From assembly GCA_002451855.1 (NCBI GenBank), contig DKDS01000108.1, forward strand, positions 14,756-25,916: a stretch of 11,161 nucleotides of DNA, given 5' to 3'. Below, piece after piece: positions 1 through 7,595 of this stretch (the stretch's first letter is position 1; each line of letters begins with the position of its first letter). The position numbers and the translations under genes are program-made. Under the pieces are notes generated by a model, which was not told the DNA's origin, searched no databases, and worked only from the letters and a program-made list of their open reading frames with translations. This DNA is from Ruminococcaceae bacterium UBA6842 (lineage in GTDB: Bacteria > Bacillota > Clostridia > Oscillospirales > Acutalibacteraceae).

Positions 1-450
1 ATTCACCATTCTCGGTATTATAAGTATCATATCCGGAACGAGTATAGTTAAAAACAGAACAAATATCATCGGTCTTTTGCCCCTGAATTCGAACCTTGCA
101 AAGCCGTAAGCCGCAACGGCGCAGGAAACCATCTGCAGTAAAGCGCTGCTTATTTCGTTTTTAAGTGTTGAAAGCAGAGCCTTGCCGTAATCAAGACACT
201 CTATCGCAACCTTATAGTTATTAACTATCGACGTATCGCTCGGAATCCACACACGGGTGGAATTGAGAAACGCGTATTTGCTTTGAAATGAAGTGACAAT
301 CATATAAAAGAGCGGATACATAATTATAAAGCCTATCGAAAGCAATATAATAAGTCTGAAAAGCGAATAAACAAGACCTAATGCGGTTTTGCTGCCGCGC
401 TTTAATTTCGATTTGTCAACAACGGAAGATTTAATTATTGATTCTTTCAT
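1..450 (-). CDS. MalG-like carbohydrate ABC transporter permease (partial, C-terminus missing)
   Basis: This is the first 150 codons of an inner-membrane permease; the 3' end lies beyond the left edge. It starts with ATG at 450-448, preceded by GGAGG (458-462) with a 7-nt spacer. Translation gives a basic cytoplasmic tail (to about residue 23), a first membrane helix with the MYPLFYMIVTSF signature (about 25-50) that is typical of MalG-type CUT1 permeases, an external segment with an NNYK motif (about 75-80), and a start of the conserved core ending in ILVPDMILIIPRMVN. That last stretch matches the family pattern before the EAA loop, which is itself outside the window. The gene follows the MalF-like gene at 464-1363 by 13 nt, so the two should form the heterodimeric channel of a second CUT1 importer. 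The family is well supported; the substrate is unknown. Confidence 0.9.
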   Translation of the reverse strand, partial: MKESIIKSSVVDKSKLKRGSKTALGLVYSLFRLIILLSIGFIIMYPLFYMIVTSFQSKYAFLNSTRVWIPSDTSIVNNYKVAIECLDYGKALLSTLKNEISSALLQMVSCAVAAYGFARFEFRGKRPMIFVLFLTILVPDMILIIPRMVN

Positions 451-457
451 TTTGCCG

Positions 458-462
458 CCTCC
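458..462 (-). promoter_or_regulatory. Ribosome binding site of the partial MalG-like gene
   Basis: GGAGG on the minus strand, 7 nt before ATG at 450-448 and lying entirely in the 13-nt gap after the TAA stop (464-466) of the preceding permease. It fixes the start of a gene that is otherwise incomplete. Confidence 0.8.
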
Positions 463-463
463 G

Positions 464-1363
464 TTATTCCCAACGCTTCATTAAAAAGCGGTTATACAGG
501 AAAAGTACCAATGCCATAAGACCGCCGCCTACAAGGAAATAGAACCATATCATAGCCGAAGTCTCATCATAAACACCCGAGCTCATCATTTTATAAATAT
601 TGCTTATTATGGTGCTTCTGGTATTGGTCATAATTTCGACCATTGTGAACACCGCAACAAGCAGTGTTACCTGAGACAGCATCGGGAATGTGATAAACCA
701 AAACTCTTCCCATTTTGTGGCGCCCTCAACCTTTGAAGCCTCATAAAGAGTAGAGGGTATGGACTGAAGACCCGCAAGGAAAAGCACGGTCTGTATTCCG
801 CTCTGCCACACAAGGTCGAATATCTTGTTGATTACCAGAATTACATATTCGGCAACCTTTCCGTTCACCTGCAGCCAGCCGATAATATCGTTTACGGAAA
901 ACATATTTGAAGTATAAGTATCCGAAACGCCCATACTGCCCATATCGCTGCTGGTCGTCTGGAATACAAGCGACATAACAACGCCGCTTGCGATAATTAC
1001 GGGCAGGAAATACAACGCCCTGAAAAACAGTCTGCCGACAAATTTTTGGTTCAGAAGCATTGCCAGAACCATACTTACAAGTATAATAAGCGGCAGGGTG
1101 TAAAAGAACGATGTTATTCCCGAAGACAGCCACTTGGTATAGTTCGGGTCGGCCTGTAATATCTGTTTATAGTTATCAAGACCGATAAATTTTGTTTCTA
1201 TTCCGTTTTCAACTACCGATATTTTAGAAAAAGAATACCAAACAGACTGAACAAGCGGAATTATGAAGAATATAACTATTCCTATAAGCCACGGCAATGT
1301 AAACATATGACCGTAACGGTTTTTAAGCTGTTCTATTCCCCTTAGCTTTTTAACGCCCTTCAT
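464..1363 (-). CDS. MalF-like sugar ABC transporter permease with an enlarged extracellular loop
   Basis: This 299-residue integral membrane protein is the MalF-type half of a CUT1 binding-protein-dependent importer. Visible are a first membrane helix (about 20-45) followed by an FIGLDNYKQIL motif (59-69), which is typical of MalF-type permeases, further helices at about 88-105, 115-135, 185-205, 228-245 and 270-292, and the cytoplasmic EAA loop at 208-227 (EASKVEGA, then FP), which docks the ATPase. An unusual feature is about 45 polar residues (roughly 136-180, MGSMGVSDTYTSN and following) between two core helices, longer than in the other MalF-like permease of this window. The ATG (1363-1361) overlaps the TGA of the DUF5696 gene as ATGA, with GGAGG at 1371-1375, which suggests coupled translation. 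It pairs with the next gene (450-1). The substrate is unknown. Confidence 0.93.
   Translation of the reverse strand: MKGVKKLRGIEQLKNRYGHMFTLPWLIGIVIFFIIPLVQSVWYSFSKISVVENGIETKFIGLDNYKQILQADPNYTKWLSSGITSFFYTLPLIILVSMVLAMLLNQKFVGRLFFRALYFLPVIIASGVVMSLVFQTTSSDMGSMGVSDTYTSNMFSVNDIIGWLQVNGKVAEYVILVINKIFDLVWQSGIQTVLFLAGLQSIPSTLYEASKVEGATKWEEFWFITFPMLSQVTLLVAVFTMVEIMTNTRSTIISNIYKMMSSGVYDETSAMIWFYFLVGGGLMALVLFLYNRFLMKRWE
1360..1363 (-). promoter_or_regulatory. ATGA stop/start overlap with ribosome binding site at 1371-1375
   Basis: The TGA stop of the DUF5696 lipoprotein gene (1362-1360) shares bases with the ATG (1363-1361) of the following permease. The GGAGG for the permease lies inside the end of the lipoprotein gene, 7 nt upstream of the ATG. 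This arrangement normally gives translational coupling, so the lipoprotein and the second permease pair are probably made in linked amounts. Confidence 0.85.
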
Positions 1364-3606
1364 TGCCGAACCTCCGATACAAGGAAATCATGCGGAGGAA
1401 CCTCTCCCGCAGGCGATGTGCAGGCGGTGTCTCCGTAATTCACGAAAACCGTAACTCCGTTATCAAATACCGTTTCCCGAAGACCCGTTTCGAGCAACCT
1501 GTGCGACGATATGTGCGCTCCGGAAATTTTCTTATAGTAATCGGAAAGTCTTTCGGTATTTTCAAACATACTTTCCTTAATACTGTCATACTTACTGTTA
1601 TAGAACAGCGGGAAATCCGAGTCTATAAGCTTGTTGTCCCAGCTTCCGCTTACGGTGTAGGAAATACCCGTTCCGCTCTCGACCGCCCTTAAAACAGCCT
1701 TTTGGCTGTCAGGCTCAAGGTTTATGCTCTCCGCGGTCATCGGCACGCTGCCCTTGAACACAATCTCATAAAACGGAACATCGGAGCTGAACAAATAGTC
1801 TCCCGAGGAATATGTGGGCACTCCCGTGATAACATCCGAAAGCTCCGCGGCATAACCGTTTGCGTCAAACGACGCTATTGCCGTGCCGTTCTTTTTAAGG
1901 CTCTTCATTGCGTCAGATACAAGCTTGCCCATTCCCGATTTTGCGTAATAATCGGATACGGTTCTGTCCTTGTAATCCGAATACGAGGACGAGGTAAGCG
2001 TATTTAGCGCAACACCCGAAAGTCCCCATTTTTCGGTCTTCGACGAAAGCTTAGTAAGAGCGTCGTTAATAAGCGACGGTCTTAAAATGTAGTAGGTGTT
2101 GTCTGTTTTCTGATCTCTTAACGCCTTATTGTAATAATGCTGTACAGAACGCTGATTTCCCGAATTGAAAACCGCGTCGAAAAGAGTTGAAAAACCGTTA
2201 GCCGAATCGCTGAAGCCCACAACATCAAAATCCATATAAAGCTCGGCGTCCTTATCCTCACAAAGCTTTATAAGCTCCTTTAAGTCGTTTACAGAGCCGA
2301 AAGCACCGCCGATTTTATATCCGCCGGCTATTTTCCCGACGTCAACGCCGCTCTCTCCGAAGCCCTTAAGTATAACCGAAAGCTTCATATCGGTTTTTTC
2401 GCTTATCTCCTTAACGGTTTTTGTAACATCCGAAAGGGTTGTTACCGCATAAAGCGATTTGTACGGGATTCCGAGGAAGGATTTTGTCGTCATAGTTCCG
2501 CCGACAAATGTAAGACTTAAACGGGAATCGTCTTCGTTTTGCTTAAGTCTGCCGGAGTCCTCAAGGTATTCCCTGTATTTATTCGCCATACCGCTGTAAT
2601 CGGCATTCTCGCCCGCGAGCGGGAAAAATCTTACGGAAAGCTTATCCTTTATCATTCGTTTGCTGTAAATCATATTTTCGACTTCCTGCCAAACGAACAT
2701 TTTAACGGTGTGATTTGTATAGCCTCTCATCTGGAAGGTGGAATACACCGACGAATATCCGAATGCGGTCGAACCCGACACCGCTTCTATAAGCGCGGAA
2801 TCCGCACCCGATTCTATTACGGCAAGCGTAGCTTTGTCTTCTGCGCTCTTAGCGCCGTACACGGGAAGTCTTACCGACTTTTCCGTAGCGGTATCCGCAA
2901 TCTCGTTTAAGGCAAGATCCCTGCCGTAAACAGCCGAGGAATAGCTTAAACCCTGCTGAGAGTAAGATGCGGTTCCCGCAAGCGCGCCCGAGCCTGACGG
3001 AATAAACAGATATGTATCTGCCGAATCGTTTTCCGCAGAACACCAGAACGGCGCCAATGAAATTTGAAGTATCTGATTTTTGCCCTCTTCTATTTTTGAG
3101 GAATCTATGCTCACTCTTACCGAGTCATCAAGAAGCTCGTATGAAACCGGAATCATAAATTCCTGACTGTCGAAATAGAATTCAGCCACAAGTGCGTCCC
3201 CTGCTTTTCCGCAGCGCACTCTTCCGCTCTTGACCGCGCCGTTATAAGAAAGCACGGTGCTTTCGGTATTGCTTTCGTAATCCATGTACTTTACGGTAAG
3301 CACGGAATTTACCTGCGGATGCTTTTTTATCGGCATTCCGAGCTCATCGACCTGCTCGGTATCTCCGCTTTCGGGCGAAGTGCCGTATTTAAGACCCGTA
3401 GCAAGATCTGTAAGAATAACACCGCAGGTTTCTTCGTCCCATTCAAGACGGTAATTGCTGTTTTCCGCTATCAGTGAGTCGGACGGCATACCCGTCTGAG
3501 CCTTTTTGTCAAAGGTCTTGGCAATCGGAGCCGAACCGTCGCCGCATGCGGTAAGCGTAAACAGAAAAGCTATACAGCATATAATGGCTATTATCTTTTT
3601 TTGCAT
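1360..3606 (-). CDS. DUF5696-type lipoprotein with mutarotase-like and TIM-barrel-like parts
   Basis: A 748-residue exported lipoprotein. Residues 1-20 are a signal peptide ending in the lipobox LTAC, with Cys21 as the lipidation site, so it should sit on the outer face of the membrane. Residues about 50-330 look like an all-beta domain, with motifs I associate with the DUF5696 family: YRLEWDEETCGVILTDLATG (52-71), FIPSGSGALA (201-210), VYGRD (226-230) and LPVYG (247-251). NKYREYLEDSG (342-352) then leads into about 360-665, an alternating beta/alpha region (strands near 363-368, 407-413, 455-460, 528-534, 574-580) that resembles a glycoside hydrolase TIM barrel. A short beta domain ends the protein (VFDNGVTVFVNYGD, 713-726). 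No catalytic pair can be assigned with confidence; acidic candidates include D459, D461 and D581. Its place between two permease pairs suggests a role in glycan breakdown or presentation. Family call from memory of motifs; enzymatic activity is inference. Confidence 0.8.
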   Translation of the reverse strand: MQKKIIAIICCIAFLFTLTACGDGSAPIAKTFDKKAQTGMPSDSLIAENSNYRLEWDEETCGVILTDLATGLKYGTSPESGDTEQVDELGMPIKKHPQVNSVLTVKYMDYESNTESTVLSYNGAVKSGRVRCGKAGDALVAEFYFDSQEFMIPVSYELLDDSVRVSIDSSKIEEGKNQILQISLAPFWCSAENDSADTYLFIPSGSGALAGTASYSQQGLSYSSAVYGRDLALNEIADTATEKSVRLPVYGAKSAEDKATLAVIESGADSALIEAVSGSTAFGYSSVYSTFQMRGYTNHTVKMFVWQEVENMIYSKRMIKDKLSVRFFPLAGENADYSGMANKYREYLEDSGRLKQNEDDSRLSLTFVGGTMTTKSFLGIPYKSLYAVTTLSDVTKTVKEISEKTDMKLSVILKGFGESGVDVGKIAGGYKIGGAFGSVNDLKELIKLCEDKDAELYMDFDVVGFSDSANGFSTLFDAVFNSGNQRSVQHYYNKALRDQKTDNTYYILRPSLINDALTKLSSKTEKWGLSGVALNTLTSSSYSDYKDRTVSDYYAKSGMGKLVSDAMKSLKKNGTAIASFDANGYAAELSDVITGVPTYSSGDYLFSSDVPFYEIVFKGSVPMTAESINLEPDSQKAVLRAVESGTGISYTVSGSWDNKLIDSDFPLFYNSKYDSIKESMFENTERLSDYYKKISGAHISSHRLLETGLRETVFDNGVTVFVNYGDTACTSPAGEVPPHDFLVSEVRQ
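3544..3606 (-). other. Lipoprotein signal peptide of the DUF5696 protein
   Basis: Residues 1-21: MQKK start, hydrophobic core IIAIICCIAFLFT, then LTAC followed by Gly. This fits the signal peptidase II consensus, with Cys21 as the expected modified residue. Two further cysteines (10 and 11) lie within the hydrophobic core and are not in lipobox context. Confidence 0.9.
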
Positions 3607-3617
3607 TTGCTTTTCAT

Positions 3618-3623
3618 CCTCCT
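3618..3623 (-). promoter_or_regulatory. Ribosome binding site of the DUF5696 gene, overlapping the previous stop codon
   Basis: AGGAGG on the minus strand. Its first two bases are shared with the TAG stop (3624-3622) of the NHL-TPR-Yip1 gene, and it lies 11 nt before the ATG at 3606-3604. A ribosome terminating on the upstream gene stops directly on this site, which favours re-initiation. Confidence 0.8.
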
Positions 3624-5724
3624 ACAGCGTAAACAGCTCAGTAACAACGGTTACAATAAATCCGTTAAATTGCTGAATTAACATAAATACCATAATGAAA
3701 AGGAATACTATCGCTGCCATTCCCACAACGGTAAGTACGCTTGTTCCGATAAATCTTCCCATACTGAAATCGTGTATTTTCAACATTCCTATAACAAGCA
3801 TTATAAAGAAATAAATAAGGGCTATTGAATCGAAAATATTTAAGAAGCCTGCCTCTGCCGGAAGCAAAACATTTGTAAGAACAAGTCTTATCAGCTTTTC
3901 TATAATAATCGGCCACAGACTGTAACAGGTGATTACCGTGATTTCCTTGAGCTTGCCCTTGCCGCCCAAAAGCGTGCATACAAGCCAGTTTGCGACAATC
4001 CACAAAACAACCAAGCCTATGCTTCTTACCAAAACAAGGATTGAGTTAAAGGACGCAGGATCGTAGTTCGAGAACAGGAAGCCGCCCTTGAGCGTCTGTA
4101 AAACGGTCGTTATGTAATAAATAACAAGCGTTACAAGACAAAGCGGTACGGAGCCGAGTCCCTTTTCCTTAATATCCGTGAATATATTGGCGGGATGGAG
4201 CATAGAGCCAAACATAAGGCTAAGCTCCTTATTTTTAATAAGCACAAGCTTTTTCTTCATACTTATTACAATAAAGGTAACAGCTCCGGCTATTAAAACA
4301 ACAATACCGGCAAAAATAAGGGTGAAGTTATCGTTTATAAAATCCTTACGCTGATATTCGTAAGCCAGCGCATAGGTTTCGCGGTCATACCCTATTTTTG
4401 AGTATTCCATTGCGGTTTTGTAGTCGCCCTCGTTAAGATAAGCACGGGCAAGAGCGCTGTAAGCCGGTTGGAAGTTTTCATCCTGCTTTAAAAGCTCGGT
4501 AAATCCTTCCTTCGCTTCATCATAATTGCCGTTATTCGCAAGATAAAGCAGGTCCTTGGCTTTTGCGCCGTAATCGGTTATACCGAAAACAGTTATGTAA
4601 TTGGTTGTGCTGTCGCATACAAGCACGCTTTTTCCGTCGTCGATAAGGGCAATACCCGAAACCGTTACAAATGTTCCGGTTTGTGTTCCCACGCCCATAC
4701 CGCCGCCGAAAGCGGTAAGTGTGCGGCACTCGCCGTCGTACATATAAATTCTTCCGTAAGCGGATTCAAGGCCGTAAATAAAGCCGCGGCTGTCAACAGC
4801 TATTTCTATAATATCCTGCTTTGATACCGCTCCGCCCGAATAAGAGCTGTTTATACCGTCCTCAACAAAATTTACCGAGGCGGATTTAAGAATATTGCTT
4901 CCGCTTCCGGGGCTCAATTTTCTTATCTGTCCGTTTCTCTGCCATTTTGAGGTAAAGCCGTTACAGGTATATATAAAGCCGTCGCTGTCAATGTTTATAT
5001 CTACAAAGCAATACGGCAGCTGTTGTGCGGTATTGCCCTTTTTAACATTGTTGGGCATAATTCTGTTTTTAATGTTTGTGAAAACACTGCCGATGCTTGC
5101 CGAAACGGTATTTGCGCCGTAAAAGCCCAAAAAGCTTTTATCCGGAGCATACAAAAGCGCGCCGTAATACGAACCGTCGCTTAAAATGTACATATAGCCG
5201 TAGGAATCGACCACCATACTTGTAGGTCTGAAATCAAATCCGTCCGGTATAAGCGGCGAATCGGGCAGAGTTATAATTTCAATAAGCGCACCCTCCGAGG
5301 TAATGTGAAGAACTCTGTGCTGTTCGGTATCGCAGATATAAAGCGTACCGTCACTGTGAACATAGAGACTGCTCGCCTCGTCATAGGTCTCCTTTTCGTT
5401 TATTACGCCTATCTCTCTTATAAGCTTAAAGCTTTTATCGGTAATAACTATTCTTGATGTGCTGTCGAGTATATAAATATTACCGTCCTTATCGGTACAG
5501 ATATTATTAAGCTTAGTGAATTTTGCCACACCAAGCGCGGCGGCGTCCACTGTTTTCTGCGGCTCGTACATCGGTCTGTTATAAACTTCCTTGCGTTCGC
5601 TTCCGACATCCGTCCACTTAGTATAGCTTTCGAACGGAATTTCCGCCGACGCCGTTACCGCCGTTCCTGCCACGAGGCAGAGTATAAGCGCTGTTACAAA
5701 AACCTTAAGAAATGTTCTTTTCAC
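3622..5724 (-). CDS. Secreted-face NHL propeller / TPR / Yip1-domain membrane protein
   Basis: A 700-residue multidomain protein. Residues 1-27 form a signal peptide with an ASA|E cleavage site. Residues about 70-385 hold about six NHL-type beta-propeller blades, each with a DxxGxIYI-like core: 78-87, 123-131, 173-181, 246-253, 311-318 and 361-371. Residues about 386-460 fit two TPR units (GNYDEAKEGFTELLKQDENF; AYLNEGDYKTAMEYSKIGYD). A membrane helix (467-488) is followed by a basic KKK stop-transfer and then by a Yip1-like domain (about 500-695) with some five hydrophobic helices. With a cleaved signal peptide the propeller and TPR should be outside the cell and the Yip1 domain in the membrane. 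The GTG start is the first possible one after an in-frame TGA (5733-5731); AAGGAG lies 10 nt upstream. NHL propellers commonly bind protein or glycan; a scaffold or sensor for the flanking transporters is inference. Confidence 0.85.
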   Translation of the reverse strand: MKRTFLKVFVTALILCLVAGTAVTASAEIPFESYTKWTDVGSERKEVYNRPMYEPQKTVDAAALGVAKFTKLNNICTDKDGNIYILDSTSRIVITDKSFKLIREIGVINEKETYDEASSLYVHSDGTLYICDTEQHRVLHITSEGALIEIITLPDSPLIPDGFDFRPTSMVVDSYGYMYILSDGSYYGALLYAPDKSFLGFYGANTVSASIGSVFTNIKNRIMPNNVKKGNTAQQLPYCFVDINIDSDGFIYTCNGFTSKWQRNGQIRKLSPGSGSNILKSASVNFVEDGINSSYSGGAVSKQDIIEIAVDSRGFIYGLESAYGRIYMYDGECRTLTAFGGGMGVGTQTGTFVTVSGIALIDDGKSVLVCDSTTNYITVFGITDYGAKAKDLLYLANNGNYDEAKEGFTELLKQDENFQPAYSALARAYLNEGDYKTAMEYSKIGYDRETYALAYEYQRKDFINDNFTLIFAGIVVLIAGAVTFIVISMKKKLVLIKNKELSLMFGSMLHPANIFTDIKEKGLGSVPLCLVTLVIYYITTVLQTLKGGFLFSNYDPASFNSILVLVRSIGLVVLWIVANWLVCTLLGGKGKLKEITVITCYSLWPIIIEKLIRLVLTNVLLPAEAGFLNIFDSIALIYFFIMLVIGMLKIHDFSMGRFIGTSVLTVVGMAAIVFLFIMVFMLIQQFNGFIVTVVTELFTL

Positions 5725-5741
5725 CGTTTGTCATCTCCTTT
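5722..5741 (-). promoter_or_regulatory. GTG start and ribosome binding site of the NHL-TPR-Yip1 gene
   Basis: AAGGAG at 5735-5740 is 10 nt before GTG at 5724-5722. An in-frame TGA at 5733-5731 excludes any upstream start. The 30-nt gap before this gene is the longest inside the operon, but I see no promoter or hairpin in it. Confidence 0.75.
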
Positions 5742-5754
5742 GCGGCATAAAAGC

Positions 5755-6654
5755 CTATTCCTTAATGCCGGCGCTGCTCATAGCCTCCACGACATTGCTT
5801 TGTGAAATCAAATAAACTATAATCGGCGGTATCATCATAATAACCGTAACCGCCATTGCGCTTCCCGCTCTCGCGGTTCCTCCGGCAGTTATCTGAGATA
5901 CTATCTGCGGAAGAGTTTTAAGCTGTTCGGTAAATATGGTTCCGTTGGGAACAGAGGACCAAACATCTCTGAACGAGAAAAGCATAAGGGTAAGCCAAGC
6001 CGGCTTGATAACCGGCATTACAACCGACCAGAAAATCCTGTAATGCGAAGCGCCGTCTATCTTTGCCGCCTCCAAGAGAGCGTTCGGTATATACCCCTCT
6101 ATATACTGCTTTAAAAGGAAAACACCGAGTGTAGACGCCATATAAGGCAGAATGTATATCCAATATGTATCAATAAGATGCAGCTTTGAAAATATCAGAT
6201 ACTGCGGAACTGAAAGCGTGTAGGCGTTGAACATAAGCGCAAACTGCACTACCCAGAAAAGGAATTTTCTGCCCTTAAAGGTTGCCTTTGCAAGCACAAA
6301 CGCCGCCATTGCCGCCACAAGTATGTAAATAAACACCGTAACCGCAGTAATCATAAGGCTGTTAAAAAGATACCTTGAAAGCGGCACCTTGAGCGAAGCC
6401 ATTAGGTCGGGCAGAGCCAAGTAGTTTCCGAGCGTAGGTCTTTTAACAAAAAATCTCGGCGGGAAAATCAGCAGCTCGTCAAGCGGCTTAAAGGATGTAC
6501 ATACCGCGTATATAAGCGGAAGCATTGTGAAAAGTCCCGCAACGGTAAGCAAAAAGAAATTAAGAAAATTGCCGAATTTCGATCTTGTATACCGTCTGCT
6601 TGCTATTTTGTTTTTTGCGGCAGCACGGTTTTTTAATAAATTTTTGATTTTCAA
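5755..6654 (-). CDS. MalG-like carbohydrate ABC transporter permease
   Basis: A 299-residue CUT1 permease of the MalG type. A long basic N-terminal tail (1-27, rich in Lys and Arg) precedes the first helix, with the pattern TMLPLIYAVCTSFK (43-56). PPRFFVKRPTLGNY (65-78) is the usual MalG external segment. Helices follow at about 97-122, 131-153, 165-182, 217-230 and 265-285. The EAA loop is canonical: EAAKIDGASHYRIFWSVVMP (195-214), the contact for the ATPase. The start is TTG (6654-6652); no ATG or GTG lies in frame nearby, and the next Met (44) is inside the first helix. It follows the MalF-like gene by 10 nt and partners with it; the secreted solute-binding protein two genes upstream is the natural ligand donor. 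Confidence 0.93.
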   Translation of the reverse strand: MKIKNLLKNRAAAKNKIASRRYTRSKFGNFLNFFLLTVAGLFTMLPLIYAVCTSFKPLDELLIFPPRFFVKRPTLGNYLALPDLMASLKVPLSRYLFNSLMITAVTVFIYILVAAMAAFVLAKATFKGRKFLFWVVQFALMFNAYTLSVPQYLIFSKLHLIDTYWIYILPYMASTLGVFLLKQYIEGYIPNALLEAAKIDGASHYRIFWSVVMPVIKPAWLTLMLFSFRDVWSSVPNGTIFTEQLKTLPQIVSQITAGGTARAGSAMAVTVIMMIPPIIVYLISQSNVVEAMSSAGIKE

Positions 6655-6667
6655 GCCTTTTCCCTCA
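6652..6667 (-). promoter_or_regulatory. TTG start with stop codon embedded in the ribosome binding site
   Basis: On the minus strand the TGA stop of the preceding permease (6667-6665) runs into GAGGG (6666-6662), 7 nt before the TTG at 6654-6652. A second purine run, AAGG, lies too close to the TTG to serve. The TTG is chosen because no better in-frame start exists and the ribosome binding site spacing fits. Confidence 0.65.
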
Positions 6668-7579
6668 CTTCTGCGCCATCTGTATAACCTTGCCTACCAC
6701 AATTCTTGTGGTAAACATCATAATGAACAATACAACCGCTATTGCCGAAGCATATCCGAGCTCATAACGGACGGTCGCAACATCAGCCATTAACGAAACT
6801 ACCGTATCAACCGCGTTCGATTTACTCGGATAACCCGCAAGCGCCGTGGCGACCGCGCTGACGGAAAAGCTGCTTTGAATTTGCATTACCGCACTGAACA
6901 AAAGCATATTCGACATTGCCGGCAGCGTGATATACCGTAATTCCTGCCAGCGGTTTCTTATACCGTCTATCGAGCCTGCCTCGTACATATCACGGCTTAC
7001 ATTCTGAAGACCCGAAACATTTGCGAGGAAGGAAACGCCCATGCTCTGCCAAAGCTGTACCACAATTATTATAGGCATAAGGTACTGCTCGCTCTTAAGC
7101 CATGCGACAGGCTCGGTTATAACACCTATCGACAAAAGCAAGCTGTTTACATATCCGTAGCTGTCCGCACTGAACGCTACCTGCCATATGAAATAAGCGT
7201 TTCCCACAAGGGACGGAGCGTAGAACATAAGCGACAGTATCGCTCTTACACGGGGCGAAAACTCGTTTACAAACCACGCAAGCAAAAACGAAAGTAAAAA
7301 TCCGATAGGTCCGGCTACCGCCGCAAATACAAGAGTATTGCGCGCGGTCACGCCGAACACGCTGTCATCCACTATCATTCGGCGATAGTTATCTATGCCG
7401 ACGAACTTCGGCGCAGATATCATATCGTATGATGTAAAGCTGAGCGTCATTGAAGAAATAATAGGCAAAATCGTAAACAGGAAAAAGCATATCATAAAGG
7501 GTGCCAACATTACAAACATCGGCAAATTGTCCTTAAAGACTTCCCTGTTGCGTGTATTAGACAACTTGTTAGTTTTCAC
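6665..7579 (-). CDS. MalF-like sugar ABC transporter permease
   Basis: A 304-residue CUT1 permease of the MalF type. The first helix (about 20-45) is followed by FVGIDNYRRMI (59-69), the typical MalF-type external motif. More helices are visible at about 82-104, 114-135, 165-185, 222-240 and 272-295. The EAA loop at 200-220 reads EAGSIDGI, then LP: the second Ala is Gly and the Ala after DG is Ile. This is a mild departure that is seen in functional CUT1 permeases. It starts with GTG (7579-7577), with AAGGGGG 8 nt upstream. It follows the solute-binding protein gene by 13 nt and should form the channel with the MalG-like product of 5755-6654. No ATPase gene is present, so a shared MsmX/MsmK-like ATPase encoded elsewhere is expected from family knowledge. 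Confidence 0.93.
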   Translation of the reverse strand: MKTNKLSNTRNREVFKDNLPMFVMLAPFMICFFLFTILPIISSMTLSFTSYDMISAPKFVGIDNYRRMIVDDSVFGVTARNTLVFAAVAGPIGFLLSFLLAWFVNEFSPRVRAILSLMFYAPSLVGNAYFIWQVAFSADSYGYVNSLLLSIGVITEPVAWLKSEQYLMPIIIVVQLWQSMGVSFLANVSGLQNVSRDMYEAGSIDGIRNRWQELRYITLPAMSNMLLFSAVMQIQSSFSVSAVATALAGYPSKSNAVDTVVSLMADVATVRYELGYASAIAVVLFIMMFTTRIVVGKVIQMAQK

Positions 7580-7595
7580 TTTGCTTTCCCCCTTA
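7577..7595 (-). promoter_or_regulatory. GTG start with stop codon embedded in the ribosome binding site
   Basis: The TAA stop of the solute-binding protein gene (7595-7593) is the front part of TAAGGGGG. The ribosome binding site AAGGGGG occupies 7594-7588 and the GTG start is 8 nt further on, at 7579-7577. This supports coupled translation of binding protein and permease. Confidence 0.75.

Noticed and set aside
1363..1692. Plus-strand open frame of about 109 codons
   Set aside because: It lies opposite the DUF5696 gene, has no ribosome binding site or recognisable domain, and its Arg-rich composition is what antisense frames of this codon usage give.
3591..3617. Eight-codon minus-strand mini-ORF (MKSKCKKR) overlapping the start of the DUF5696 gene
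   Set aside because: Its ATG directly abuts the AGGAGG with no spacer, so initiation there is unlikely; the ATG at 3606 with 11 nt spacing and a following lipoprotein signal is the better start.
3665..4003. Minus-strand open frame of about 112 codons in another phase
   Set aside because: It is inside the Yip1-coding region; the Yip1 frame has proper membrane helices and the alternative is Cys/Arg/His-rich noise.
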